Shown here: piece by piece, positions 32,600 to 45,186 of the stretch
Numbering within the stretch: the first letter of the stretch is position 1
Layout of the letters: each line of letters begins with the position of its first letter
Assembly: GCF_019059575.1 (NCBI RefSeq)
Contig: NW_024883001.1
Span: 62,001-126,000 of the forward strand
DNA: 64,000 nt
Source of the DNA: Amphibalanus amphitrite
Taxonomy: Eukaryota > Arthropoda > Thecostraca > Balanomorpha > Balanidae
Direction: 5' to 3'
Notes under the pieces: model-generated
The model's input: only the letters and a program-made list of their open reading frames with translations
What the model was told of the DNA's origin: nothing
Database searches by the model: none
Translations under genes and position numbers: made by a program

Positions 32600-33250
32600 C
32601 CCTTCCTTCCCCAATTCACGAATCTTGCACAAACTCGGTTACGAGACGAAGAGAAAGTCGCCGTCCGGACGTTAGTCTACCAGTGCACAGTGCACCACCG
32701 TGCACAGTGCACACAATACCGCACACGACTGGGCCAAACCGCCCTCGAGCCGGATTAAATGGAACCGCCGCCTGGGGCGCCGTGGGCAGCACGCGTGGCG
32801 GCGGGGCAGGACCTCCTCCCTCCTCCCCCCCCCCTCCCCGGCGGCAGCGGCGGCGGCGGCTCCCGACGCTAGCGAATGGGACGGCGATACGGGGCTGCAG
32901 AGGCGCGCCCAGGGACACAGACGATGGGATAAGACCATGTTCATATAATACATTCCAGCGGAGTTTCCTTACTTAGCAAAGTAGCTACCTACCACATTTT
33001 ATATTCAATTTGAGCCAAATTCAACTCGATGTAGACCTCCCAAACTACCCCGCCTGACTCCGCCCGTGACCGGCGGCGGCGGCGGTGCTCCGAGCCGCCC
33101 GACCGGCTCATTGTTCGTGAGCCGGCGGTGGCGGGCGGCTCAGATCCCGGCAGACGACCATAATACACGGTAATTGGCACGCCGACCCGCTGGCTAAGAA
33201 GTTTGGAAAGGACGGGAGACGCGGCCGGTTCGGCCGTGCTGTGGGGCTCC
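32600..33250. promoter_or_regulatory. CpG-rich intronic island
   Basis: GC-rich sequence includes GTGCAC clusters (four copies at 32686-32712), (CGG)n runs and CCGGCGGCAGC repeats. No splice-bounded coding exon is evident despite long open frames, which are expected from GC content. Confidence 0.4.
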
Positions 33251-33544
33251 TACCGCTTTTGTTTTTCTCTGTTCCTGCTCCCCTCCACTCTGCATTTGGC
33301 CATTTAAATGTCCTGGATTTTCTCATGCCTATGCCTGAAGCATAAGGTTAATTTAATCTCTGTTCTTGCGCTTCACTTTTCTTCCTTCTATTTTAAAGTT
33401 CTTACAAAAAAAATTAAGTTCCATCGTCTCGCCCTTATGTATGTTTTCCACTTATATCCAGCATCCACTGACCCGTTGCCCAATGTCCCATGTCCAGCCT
33501 CCTCTAGTCCTCTCCCCTCACCTTCCTCCCACTCCTCTCCTCTA

Positions 33545-33810
33545 CCTCATTCATCCCGCTCCCGTCGCGCTCTCTCCCGTCTGGGACCGCTCCGCTCGGC
33601 AGACACCCGCCGCCGCCGGTGTGTCCGATTATCGAATCCTCCGCCGACAATCAGTGGTGGCTGGGCTGGGCGGCGGCGGCAGGGTGTCCGATTATCGAGT
33701 GACGTTTGTCTGGGAGTCGGCGGTGGGGACGACAGGCCGGTTCTCCGGTAAACAAGTGGGGGACGCACGGACGAGGCTGGCCGCCGGCGCCGCATGGGGT
33801 CTGCCGCGCG
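33545..33810. promoter_or_regulatory. CpG island with two TGTCCGATTATCGA motifs
   Basis: TGTCCGATTATCGAAT at 33622-33637 and TGTCCGATTATCGAGT at 33685-33700 are 63 bp apart in a (CCG)-rich island. The 16-mer also occurs once at 26593. Repetition of a non-simple 14-mer in separate islands suggests a protein binding site (inference). Confidence 0.45.
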
Positions 33811-34269
33811 GCGGGGAGGACGGTGAGCGCATGGGATGAGGGGAATGGGACGCGCGGGTGCCTTGGGAATAGGAGGGGACGCGAAGGTAGGCGCATTGGG
33901 TATAAGATGGGGCAGAAGGGTCCTTTGGGAATAATATAGGACAGGAGGGGATGGGGAATGAGACAGGACCAGTGGAGCAGAAAAGGCGAGGCCGTACCGA
34001 TTTGCACAGTCAAAGCTGAAGGCGTGGAATGGCATCAGCGCTATAAATTTAGAGAACTTCTCAAACACGACATGAGAAGAGGCCTGGGTGGAGGTGGGTG
34101 ACGGAGGCACGCGAGAGGCCCGATGGTATAAGGGAAACTGTTTGAAACCATAAACTACAAAACTATGCTAGCATTGCACGGAAAGCCGAAAAACTACTGC
34201 GACATGGTCGAACCTTTTTTTTTACATCAGCTGAGTAGTCAACTTAGTAAACCATATTTGTTAACTGAA

Positions 34270-35470
34270 TTAACCCGCGCCCTGCTGGGGGGGGGGGGGT
34301 GTTTGAACACCCCCCTTGCGGTTTTTCGCAAATATCTCAAAAACGGCGGCGCGTAGCGCCGCCGTTTTTGGTACACCTTATCATACATCAATTCTACACA
34401 TGTTGTGAAAATTTCAGACCAAGGTCATTCAAGGTCAGGTCACCAGGTCACTTGAAGTGACCTCACCTCATAAAAAGTTTCAATGTCTGTCATAGCTACA
34501 CCGAGTGACCGATCGCTTTGAAACTTTCAGCGATTGCTAAGAGCAATAGCATGTACAAAATGTATATCTCAGAATTTTGATATCGATGACCTAAGGTCAG
34601 GTCAATTTTGCGACCTCCCCATTATAAGTCAATGGGAGAAAATTGAAATGCGCCTCTTTTGGACGAAAGACATTATAAACACTCCCAAACACTGAATTAC
34701 AAGTGGTTTAGACACACTGAACATGAAAATGGTGTCCATGACCCCTGTTTATGCCCTGAGGTCATCTTAGGTCACGAATGGTATCTAACAGTTTTTCGCA
34801 AATAACTTTTGATAGAGGCATGCTAGAGCGATGAAAACGCCTTAGATGTGTTCAGCTCGACGATACGGATCGACTGATATGCAACATGACCCTTTCCGGT
34901 CAGGTCATGACCTTGACCTGAGGTCAAATTTTCAAGTTGACCTTTCAAGGTCAAGTTATAGTTCATTCGATGCGTCTTGACGAGAGGAACACGATGCCGG
35001 TAAAAGTAAGCTCGTACAAGGCTTGGGTCAAAAGTTATTGCAGAAAAACTGTTTCCGAAAAAATCGGCTATTTTTGCAGTTTTTGCCCCCTGCAGGCAAA
35101 ACCGTTGACGTTAGGTCAAATCTGAGAATATTACTCAGAAAGGGCGTTAATAGGGCTATCGAATGCGCTTTTCCGCGGCGCTGTAGCTCTATTGGTTCCC
35201 GAGTTATGCGTTGGCTTCTTGGAAATTGTCGACATTCGACCTGGAAATCGGCGAAATTTTGCCTTCAATGACCTCTGGTGACCTGACCTTTGACCTGACC
35301 AAAAAATTGACCGAAGTGATTTCCTCATTATTTTCGACGCTCTTTCGAACGCCGCCTTCCGCGTATCGCTACGTGGCCCAGGAGCCGAGTTAGAAGAGGG
35401 GGTGTTCAAACACCCCCCCCCCCCCCAGCAGGGCGTGGAAATCCAGGACCCCCAGCTGGGCGCGGGTTAA
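34270..35470. mobile_element. TTAA-flanked non-autonomous element (piggyBac-like MITE), 1.2 kb
   Basis: The element starts TTAACCCGCGCCCTGCTGGG and ends GGGCGCGGGTTAA, with TTAA at both boundaries as in piggyBac insertions. Just inside each end is a palindrome of G-run, TGTTTGAACA, C-run. The interior has no long frame but many AGGTCA/TGACCT half-sites. A shorter degenerate relative lies at 31373-32051. Assignment to the piggyBac superfamily rests on TTAA only. Confidence 0.75.
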
Positions 35471-35653
35471 AAGACACAGGAAAAAAAAACAAAAAAGAAA
35501 GACGGGTCGATGGATGAGAATAGACAACAGAATCAGCACTATAACCAGCAAGCAGAGAAGATAGCCATATGAACTAGACTGAGAACAGCTAATGATAAAG
35601 GTCAAGACAATGCATGAGGTTCAGAAGCGAAAAACGGACATCGAAAACGGATA

Positions 35654-37656
35654 CACTGGCGGATCCAGGGGGGGGCATTAGGGGCATATGCCCCCCCCGA
35701 CAGGAGCCTGGGGAGGGCATCCAGTACAAGTATGCCCCCCCCGTTCAGACTTACACTTCTTACGCCTATAACGAGGAACTAAATAAAAATGGATTAGAAA
35801 GCCTTCCTAGTAACTACTTTTGTGATCAGAGTCGTTTTAGTAACCTCAATTTAGTTGTCATTGCTTTATTTTGTCTGAAAATATGTTGTTTCTTAGTTCT
35901 TACCACAGGGGAGTCATGCCGCTTCAATCCTTTTGACCGTATTGTCTAACGATGGCACTCATATTGCGCAAACCAGGAATCGGCCGCCGCCTATGCTTGG
36001 GAATAGGGACGGTTAGAATATGATTAACCTGTATGGCCGCAGCCAGTGCAGCGTAACCGGGGGGGGGGGGCACAAGGGGCGCGTGCCGCCTCATTAGAAG
36101 CATGGTGCCCTATGGGCCCGAGAGGCCCTGCAGTGCCAATTGGCCGCTCAGGGTCCAAGCGTGCCTTATTTCGACTGAGATAAGACCCGCAGGACTCGTG
36201 AGAGCACCTCACGGAGTCACGGGCTCCTGAGTCGCCACACATCACACATCTCCATAAGGGCCCCACTCCGGCTTCTGAGGGCCCTGTGCTGGCCTCTGAG
36301 TGACCTTGCTGACCTATTAAGCGTCAGCTCTAATAAGGGTCCTGGCCCATACCCGCATGGAACGGCTCCACACCAGTGTCTCTGAGGGCCCATAACGGCG
36401 CCTGTGAGGGTCTCACACCGGCGCCTTTGAGGGCCCAACACCGCCAATCTGAGGGACTAACACCAATATTTCTTAAGGCCCTGCATCGGCGGCGGCTCTG
36501 AGGGCCCCACACTGGCGCCTCTGAAGGTCTTACACAGGCGCATCTGACGGCTACCTACCTGCAACTCTGTGGGCCCCACACTGGTGACTCTGAGGGCTCC
36601 CAGTGACTCCTGAGAGTACCACGCCGGTCTCCAGGATCCCGGCTCCTGAAGGCCTCTGCTGGCCCTTGCTGGTCTCTTGAAGACCCCTTGCCCCCATGCA
36701 TGTGTCTCTGAGGAGTGAGGACTCCCACAACGATGCCTTTGAAAGTCTTCACCGGCGACTGTGAGGGCACCACACAGACACGTCTGAGGGCCATACACCG
36801 CCACCTCTGAGACACCAGTGTCGGCCCCACATTGCATCGGCGACTCTGAGGGTCCCACACCAGTGCCTCTGGCAGCCAGCCACCGGTAACTCTGTAGGTC
36901 CTACACCGGTGACTCTGAGGGCCCCACCGGCGTCTGAGAGTACCATGCCGATCTCTAACTGGACTCCACAGGGCTCCTGAAGATATACTGCCGGCCCTCA
37001 CTTGCCGGCCTGTGAAGGTTACCGGCGAAGGTTACCGGCCTCTGAGGGCCCTTTGTCGGTCTCTGAGAGGTCCTACTGGGTTATTAAGCATTCGCATTTC
37101 GCAACAACAACTCCAAGGGCCCCACACACAGCCATCTGTGAATGGTGTGGGCTTAGCGCCACACCAGTGTCTGAGGCACCACAACGGCGTCCATGTGAGG
37201 GCCTCACACCAGCAGCTTAGAGGGCCCACACCGGCTCCTTTGTGGTTCCTGCACCAGTGCCTCTGAGGGCCCCACACCACTGCCTCTGGGGAACCCACAC
37301 CGATACCTTTGATGGTCCCACGCCAGTACCTCTTAAGGTTCCACACCGGCGGCCCTGGGTCGGCTCTATACACCAGTCATTCTGAGGGCCCCACCGGTCC
37401 CACCAATTTTCGTCGATTTCTGGCGCTGCCCGGGTATTTGTCCCAAAAGCTTCCTCCTCCTCCTGGATCTGCCAATGGGGGTCCGGTGTCCTACCATTTG
37501 TGTGTGTTTTTTTTATAGAAAAAAAAACTCGTGTCAGGGCTATGACGAAAAATAAGTGGCCTAAATCCGATGAGAAAACAGGATTTGGGGGTACCCTAGG
37601 TTTGGCTCCGTGACATGGTATGCCCCCCCCGCGCTGAAACCCTGGATCCGCCAGTG
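35654..37656. mobile_element. hAT-like element with 8-bp target duplication
   Basis: The ends are perfect 16-bp inverted repeats CACTGGCGGATCCAGG and its complement. The flanks carry the 8-bp direct repeat AACGGATA (35646-35653 and 37657-37664), as in hAT insertions. No transposase frame remains. About 1.2 kb of the interior is a minisatellite (36180-37400). The right subterminal segment (37549-37610, AAATAAGTGGCCTAAA... GGGGGTACCCTAGG) is shared with the elements at 58411-59155 and 63580-64000. Confidence 0.85.
36180..37400. repeat. Minisatellite of CTCTGAGGGCCCCACACCGG-type units
   Basis: About 40 imperfect units of 25-35 bp, each with TCTGAGGGCC, CACACC and GGCGCC variants, fill the centre of the hAT-like element. 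Minus-strand frames here give repetitive peptides (MGPQRHWCGA and the like) that I do not regard as genes. Confidence 0.85.
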
Positions 37657-37664
37657 AACGGATA

Positions 37665-38510
37665 TCGAATTAAAAGTCAAGAAGACCAATGAGACTCGGG
37701 TAAGCATGAAAAGCGGAATGGAAAAGCGGAACATCCGCATGTTCTCATCAATCAGAAGTGTTTCATTGCTAAATTAATAATTACTGATTGTCCAGCTAAC
37801 GAGAAATATGATGCATGTTAGAGCATTCATCATTGTAGCAGACATTATAGGCCCATGCATGTATACCATGTCTAATGAATGGTCCTGCGTTGTTTAATAT
37901 GGCGCCATGAGTCCATAATCAAAACTAATTACTAAATTGCAATGCAACGTAGGTTTTTATATCTATTCATGAGCAATTTGGATCAAAAGTCGCTATTGTG
38001 TCGGCTAAGGATCACTGAACGACTGTCAATAGGACAACTAAGCCAGTAACAGCCATACATTGAACCTTCCAAAAAGTCACTGCGATAGTAGCATAGCCAC
38101 TAGGAACTCATGAAGTAATGAGCCATTGGAATGAGTCAGTGACAAGCGTGGTCACTCAGCCACACAGTCAATCATCGAACACTCACTACGCCGATCAGAA
38201 AATAGCACAGCTTATCAAGTTAATCAAAGGGTTCCTGAGCTTACTATATGCCCTCCAACCCCACCCAATGCCACTACTGCTACTGAGCCAAGCACAAAAC
38301 TCCAAACGTTGAACGCAGGTAACCACAGCTTCTGGGTTATGGTTCGGCTGGTGAGGTATTCCAGAAATCACCCCATGCTATCTGCGGTCACCGCAGACAC
38401 TATAATGACGGCAGGGTCGGCCACGGCAGTGTGGAAAACGCCTTCTGGCACGGCTTATCAATGGCTCGGAAAGGAATATTGACTTCGGCGAGGGCGACGG
38501 TCAAAATTTG
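37665..38510. other. Intron, nothing recognised
   Basis: AT-rich sequence with no element ends, arrays or splice-bounded exon that I can support. Confidence 0.45.
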
Positions 38511-38570
38511 AAAATTATCTGGCGGTGAAGAAGAAATGTAAAAATTATCTGGCGGTGAAGAAGAAATGTA
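38511..38570. repeat. Perfect 30-bp tandem duplication
   Basis: Two identical 30-bp units (AAAATTATCTGGCGGTGAAG plus 10 more bases) lie head to tail. Identity suggests a recent duplication. Confidence 0.95.
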
Positions 38571-39379
38571 GATCGCAAGCACGATCATTGATCATCAGCC
38601 GAGGTTGTTGAATTATCTTCATATCAAAATCAAATGAGGTCGCCACTATGTGGTCTTCCGTCCTTTCTTCGAAGCATTAGAAGAGATTTCAAGTTAAAAT
38701 CAAGCAGAAATTCAGACACAACGTGCATTGTACATGTTACAAAGTTCACTGCTCTTGATTTTAATGGCAACTATTGACAGACAATTAACACCACTTTGCA
38801 AGGCAGACAACTACCACAAATGGCATCGAAGCTCCATTTCTGAAGCGTGATCTGTTCCTTGCCTTTTCCTGTGCAATCGCACTGAACAGCTTTCAATGTT
38901 TCATACATTTGGCCCAAATCACGTCACATTTCACGCTCAGTGGTCGTTACGAGAATACCGAGAAGTGTTCGCTCAGGAAGTGCATTATATCACCCAATTA
39001 TAAGACCGAGCTATGCAGGAGCCTTTCTACGAAACCATTGAACTTCAACCGAGCGGGACAGTAGACCATTGGAAATGACGGTCTGCAGCTTTTTAATGAT
39101 ACCCTCTTTTTCAATTGTTCTTTTGGAAGTCAACAAACTCACCATTAATGAGAATGCACAATGCGCAATGCGCATACTCTTCAAACACATATAAAAGGAG
39201 CAGAAAAGGTATCAAATGTATAGGAACAGGAATTCCGTCTGTCATAACAGAGCACAGGACAGTATTCGTTACACGTATCGAACGAGGCAAGGCAGCGAGT
39301 GGAATAATCAAACTAGCGATGTCACGGAAAATGTCACGCCAAATCGGCGGCCGTCAGAACCAATAAATCAACCATCAGC

Positions 39380-39645
39380 CCATCCCCTCCCCTTCCCTCT
39401 CCCACCCATTCTGACTCCGCGCGGCGCCCGCCCTGAGCACAGTGTGCACTTGACCACTTCTAGGAATCGTGTAGTGCTTCCAGCTCCGCCGCCGCCGCCG
39501 CCGCCAGCCCACCAGCGCGCGCTGCGAGCTTCAACCTTGCTATACCTTCGGAACACGACAGTGGCGGCGGCGGCGGCAGTGTCTGACAGCGAGGCTAAGG
39601 ATGGCGGCGATGACGGTGGTGGTGCAGACTGCAGAGGAACCATTG
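39380..39645. repeat. CpG-rich intronic patch with (CCG)n and (GGC)n runs
   Basis: Trinucleotide runs at about 39485-39510 and 39561-39575 give alanine- or proline-rich open frames in several phases. No splice-supported exon is evident. Confidence 0.6.
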
Positions 39646-39699
39646 GGTGAACCCGCCATGTCCAACTGTTATTTTTTTAAGAAATAGACACTCATGAGG

Positions 39700-42600
39700 A
39701 ACCGGTACAATGAGCTGGCAATATACGCCTCTTTTGCATTTAAGCGCTGTATCTTTTATCTAACATAACATGCATTATATCTAAATGTCACGGTATGCTC
39801 CATTCTCTGACAAATATCCTCACCTACCAGTTCAACCATCCACCTCAGCTAAAAGGCGACATCACACCTGACTTGTTTCGGTAAGTCAACCACACCTCGA
39901 CAGCAACAACCTTCCCCAATCGTCCATCACCGATGCATAGACTGGGCGAGGGAGTCCGGGGGGAGGGGAGAAAGGATCAGAGGGTGGGGGAGAATAAGGG
40001 GATTTTCATCTCGCGCGCGAGGGGCTCTCAGCTCCCTCGAGCTGGCCGTGGATCAATCCGCGCAGAAGGCTGGGATGAAAACAGCTGAGTCGGCGATCGG
40101 AGGGTATAGTTAGCGGGAAAGGCACGAGCGGCTACTCAGCGAGACTGGGTGGACGGGTGGTGGACGAGTGCATCGATACTGATACTTCAGTGCAAAGGGC
40201 ATGGCTGTGAGAATAATTGGGCATTGGAAGTTAGTTTGTAGTCATTTGTTATGCCCCCAATTTAAATACATCAGAAAAATATGTAATGATTTCGGCACCA
40301 TTTATTACTTAGGACCCCAACAACCTTATATTCGCGGTATACCTACTTGAAAACTGTAAACTAATAATGGTGACTTTGAATAAGCTCGAAATGAGACGTA
40401 ACATAAAACTGAGCAATGAGCAATGAGCATTCTCTTCGCGTCCGCCCCCTCAATGATTGATCTAGAATAAATCTGACCTTGCATGGACACCCGTTCTAGG
40501 ATTTTCGCTGCTCCTCAACTAGCAAGCCTTACAACATCGCCGGTCACTCATCCGAACACATCTACGCCTACTCTACTCAATAAAATGAAACCTACTTCAC
40601 TCAGCCCTAATTATCCCGCTCTATCCTTCCATTTCCGTGCAGTACTAGCAACTTATACCCAATAACCAAACCCTGGCCGGTCGAGTCCTGCCACCATTGT
40701 TATTTCATGCTGCTGGCCGAAGCCATCCAACGCATGGCACGCACACTCCTCCCTACCCTCTGCCGCCGAAATTGCCGTCGCCAATCGATGCCAGAGACGG
40801 TCGCGAAATCAATGGCACACGTGCGTCGGCTGTGCGTCAGCTGATGTGCGAGTAGGGGGGGGGGGCAGAGGGGGGACAGGGGGAGTGGAAGCCAGCTGGG
40901 GTATAGGTGAATAGTTCCTGTTTTCGGCAGAGGAAGAGAGTAGACGAGGCGAAAGAAAGAGAAGCAGGGGGACTCGGTATCAAATACTGCATGGAACGTG
41001 ATCAGAGGCACTGGCTGAGCCAGTTGCTTACGGAGAGGTGTATAGTTAAGACTGAAAGCTACAATAAATGGAGGCTGCACCAGAAGGTTTATAACCAAGG
41101 TTAGCCATCCTCCGGACACTACAGCCAAAACCAAATATCCGGTCAATCCTCCGTAGCCTCACATAATTCATCAATTACAGACCCTTTTCATCCTATACAT
41201 ACAGCTTACACTATAAGGTATACTGAGATGAAACTAGAGGGGCTTTTCGAGGACGCGGTGCAAAATCGATCCCGGTCCAACTCAGGCGACCTGACCAGCG
41301 AGAAGTCCATCCTCGAGCCTCGCACGTCATTTGGGCGCCAGCAGCTGCACAACCATATACGGCTTCCCGTATGAAAAGACCACATATAGGCATCACGGAG
41401 CCGGTGGAAGGCGGTCACAGGTGTGGGGAAGGAGAGAGGCCACCAGGCTTTCAGCATGGGGAGTCTCATTACCCTCACCGGTCACGAGGTTTCCACGAAA
41501 CACAGAGAGCTTGGAGCTCAGCTTAGATATTTGCTTGCTGAGCTCGTACTTAAGCACTGCGCGCCAGACGCGTGGCATTTGAAAGAACGCTCGTCTTAAG
41601 GGCATGGGTATTTACAGACGAGTCCAGTAAGTTATACTCAGTACGGAGGTTATGAGATGGTGTAGATAGACCTAAACCGTAAGCAAGCCACAGTCGCTCA
41701 CTTCTAAACGCACTGAAGTTACGAATGATACACAGTTTGGAGCAGTGCGTCCACGGTACTAGCTTTTCATTTTCGGAAATGACAGTGTTAAGTAATGAGC
41801 GAATCAACCATTCACATTGAAATGTAGCTTCGCTGCTGCCTGCTTATCACTTGAACTGCTGCTATGTCCCACGGGCTACAGCTCTTCCAACTAGAATGAA
41901 CCTTGATTTTAGAGATTTACCAGAAACTTCTCACATACGATTCAATACAGTCATAGTCGCTAAAACGCGTCCTGCAAGGACAGCGCAAATTACTCAGCAT
42001 GTTTTAACAATGAAACGATGAAAATTGCAGGAACAGTTTCGCTGTGACATTTGTTAATTGCCGTCTCGTCCTGGCACTTTAAGCGAAACAATGCCAGTGC
42101 CATGGAAGAGGATAAAACTGTGATGTAGGCACCACCGTTTCTTAAATCAAATAACACAAAACATCAGTATATGCAATTCAGTTACACTCCTCATGACTAA
42201 AGGTCACTCGAAATTTAACAAGCAAATGACTATAAATAAAGAAGACCGTGAAGGCGCAATGCCCAATGCAATGCCCCGCAATGTCTTTTTGTTTTAATGC
42301 AAACTCAGCAATTTAAATGGCATCAAATCATTAAGTCTGCAGAAAAGGCTCAACGTTCGACAGCTCCGAAACGCAAGACAAAATTCGTTTGCAACATCGA
42401 ACTTCAACCTCAACCAATGTATAATCCATCCACGGTCATCTGCATGAAACAGGCACGCCTCGGTATAAAAAGCCAGTTTATCTATCAAGCCACAAATTAA
42501 TCAACATTTTAATTGCATTTCACTTCATTATACGTCACGGCTAATTTATTCCAACAATTAATCTCATTAGTGCCTTTACGGCAGATGTAAGAGGCGGGGC

Positions 42601-42720
42601 TTGTCGTTGAGGTAGGTAAAGCAACATTAAAAATCACAACTAATTCTTTGAGAAATACTGGCGAAAATCTTAACAGCATACAGAGATTCATATGGCAATC
42701 TCGATTGCACAGTCTGATTT
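39700..42720. other. Intron, nothing recognised
   Basis: AT-rich sequence with a G-run at 40855-40863. Open frames are short and lack motifs. Confidence 0.45.
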
Positions 42721-42727
42721 AAAAGTC

Positions 42728-42960
42728 TCCGCCGCCGCCGCCGCCGCCGCCGCCGTGCAGGTGGGGCGGTAGTCGGAGGCGGTCGGAGGGGAGGGGTGAG
42801 GGGAGGGGGGAGGGAGGAGCTTCGAGCGGTGGGGTGAAAGCATGTGCCGCGGCGGCGGCGGCGGCGGCGGCGGGCGACCTCACGTGCGGGCGGCGGCGGC
42901 GGCTGACGGGCGGGCGGCGGGCGGGCGGCGCAGTGGTAGCGGGCGGGGGCGATTAGAACA
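42728..42960. repeat. (CCG)n / (CGG)n and G-rich island
   Basis: (CCG)8-9 at about 42731-42755, then GAGGGGAGGGG-type G tracts, then (CGG)n runs to 42915. The block is strongly CpG-rich and could form G-quadruplexes; a promoter or fragile-site role is untested. Confidence 0.75.
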
Positions 42961-43828
42961 GTTTGTTACACGAATCGAGCCCTCTGTTTTATGATCACAC
43001 TTTTTAATCAACCGCTTTTACTACGAAGGAGAGGAGCATAGCTCCATTGGCACTGCAAATGCAATCAATTTACCACTTTAACGAAGGATTCAGGATGCGT
43101 CCATCCCCGTTTGCATACGAGCGCGCGTTGCCAACCGTATTTCCTTGAAGCAAGCCTAGCATCTGCAAGCGTTCTTCCTTGTCCCACCTCATCGTCAACA
43201 TTTTCTCTTCCCTCACGGCACAAGACGACCCAGTACAGCGGGACCATGACCCCGCGCCACTATCGGATACAACAGATACCCTATCTCCAGTGTTTGTGTG
43301 TCTGAGCGTGTGGCAGTCTGTCCCCGGCCGAAAAGTCAGCGGGTTGCCAGAAGACAGCACCAGCGCACAACACTGATGACGCGAGGGAGAACTGAGCCGG
43401 ACACTGTCGTCTCGGAGGGACTAACAGGCTGGGTGGACGGGCTCGAATTGCCAGAGGATCCTGGTTTCTGGTAGAATCAGATTCCATTGGATCCACGACT
43501 GCCGGTCGGAATCAGGTATCCATTGGACTCTGAATCACACTGGACCCTATGTTTTCGATGGACTCTCCATTCTCAATAAGCTCTGTTCCCAGCTGATAGA
43601 TCCTGTACTGACTCGGATGCCAGACGGAGCCTACAACTGACATTTTAGCTTCTGCTCATGTCAAATATGATGTGCTACCTTTATCGCTGATGTTATAATA
43701 TTCCATCTTGTTTCTGTTTATAAGAAAGGCGCACAGTTTCAGCAGACAAATCCTTTTTTCCAACGTTCTTACTCAAAACAATCGTGGAAGCACTAGACAA
43801 CATGCAAGTTGCCGTCAGTCAGTGACTA

Positions 43829-45184
43829 CACGGTGTCCCATAAGTTCCTTCTCACCTAAATTTTTCTTTTAGAGGCTCTCTTATTTAAAGCCACGCTTAA
43901 TTTATTTTGTAACTGAGCTTTTGGGGTTGCCATGGCAACTGTGAATGTGCTCCACGGTAACTAATTCGTCTAGACAAAATATTTTTTGCCAGAGAGTTCA
44001 CTTCCTGTGGAGACGGCCTACGCCGCAACATAGAGGTCTCCGATACGGGAACGTCTCGGTATTTAGTCCGCACTGGGCCATTCACGACGGTTGAGGGTGA
44101 TTGAGGCCATCCAGTATGTAGCCAATGTCTGTCGCTAACTGGACGCACAGTCAACAAGTGACGCCGATGATTTGTCGGGAGTCAATCGCTGCAAGTTTAT
44201 GCTCTTTTTTGTCAGCTTTCACGAGTGAGCCCTGTGGCCAAAACTGTGTGGCGCCAAAATGGCCGTCAAAAAGGTCTTAGCGTTAGAAAGTTGGTAAACA
44301 GGCTTTTCAGGATGCATTACCAGCTGTCTAAGAGTATCATTTCGGGGTACCTAACTCAAGGTGACTTAAGCTCTACTTACCGGAGGGCTCAAAACAGTCA
44401 AAAACGTCTTAAAATGGCCAAACATGTGTTTCGTTATGCCTGAGGCTAAAAAAACTGGAGGGCCGATGACATCAATGTGGTCATCTGGTCTACCTAGTCC
44501 GTGCTCGAGATAAAACACCGGTCCAAACCCCAAAACAATCCCATATGGGCGACGGAAAAGGCTTTTATGTCATCCCGCTTTATTCCTATGCGAAAGGCCA
44601 GGGTCACGGTAATGTGGGGTAATATGCGTCCAGACACTGATCACGTTGCGATTGATACTCCAGAAACAGTCTTGGGACGCAGAATGCTTCTCCAAGAAGA
44701 TCTAGTAGGAGTTTCAGCTTTCTAGCATAACTCGAACCGCAAGTATGACCACATTTTTTTAGGAGAAAATGGCATCCGGGAGGTCGTAGGCCCATCTTCA
44801 AGCAAGACAGTGCATCAGTGCACAGGTCAAGCAAAGCTTAGAAGCAGTGCCAGGAGACTGTGATAGGCGTGTGTGGTAAGATCACATCCCAGCCAACTCA
44901 TCGGATCCAAATTTCATAAAAATGTGTTGGGAATATTGAAATCGAGGCTCGTCGAAGCGAAGCGGTGTTCCAGCATTGAGGAGCTCACGGCGCATGCCAA
45001 GTCAGTCTGGGCTAACTTCAAGCCTGCTATGCTGCCAAACATGCCGGTTGGCATGTCGCAGCATGTTTTCATGTGTTTGCCTATGAAATGGGGAGCACAT
45101 TGAGGGGTTATAAACATATCAAAACGCAATGCACTCTGTTTTACATGCAAATATAAGGTGAGAACGAACTTATGGGACACCCTG
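43829..45184 (+). mobile_element. Degenerate Tc1/mariner-type DNA transposon
   Basis: The 1,356-bp element has inverted ends of about 28 bp beginning CACGGTGTCCCATAAGTTC and is flanked by TA on both sides (43827-43828, 45185-45186), the Tc1/mariner target. Inside, broken plus-strand frames resemble an IS630/Tc1/mariner transposase: an N-terminal helix-turn-helix-like part at about 44225-44443 (RKLVNRLFRMHYQLSKSII), a middle part near 44500-44725, and a C-terminal part at about 44930-45103 (SSIEELTAHAKSVWANF). Stops and frameshifts separate them, so it is inactive. Confidence 0.8.
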
Positions 45185-45186
45185 TA

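Noticed and set aside
36217-37373. Cys/Trp-rich minus-strand frames in the 36-37 kb minisatellite
   Set aside because: Frames follow the repeat unit and exist in more than one phase; better explained as a minisatellite within an element.
44225-45103. A functional gene in the Tc1/mariner remnant
   Set aside because: The transposase-like pieces are in different frames and broken by stops.
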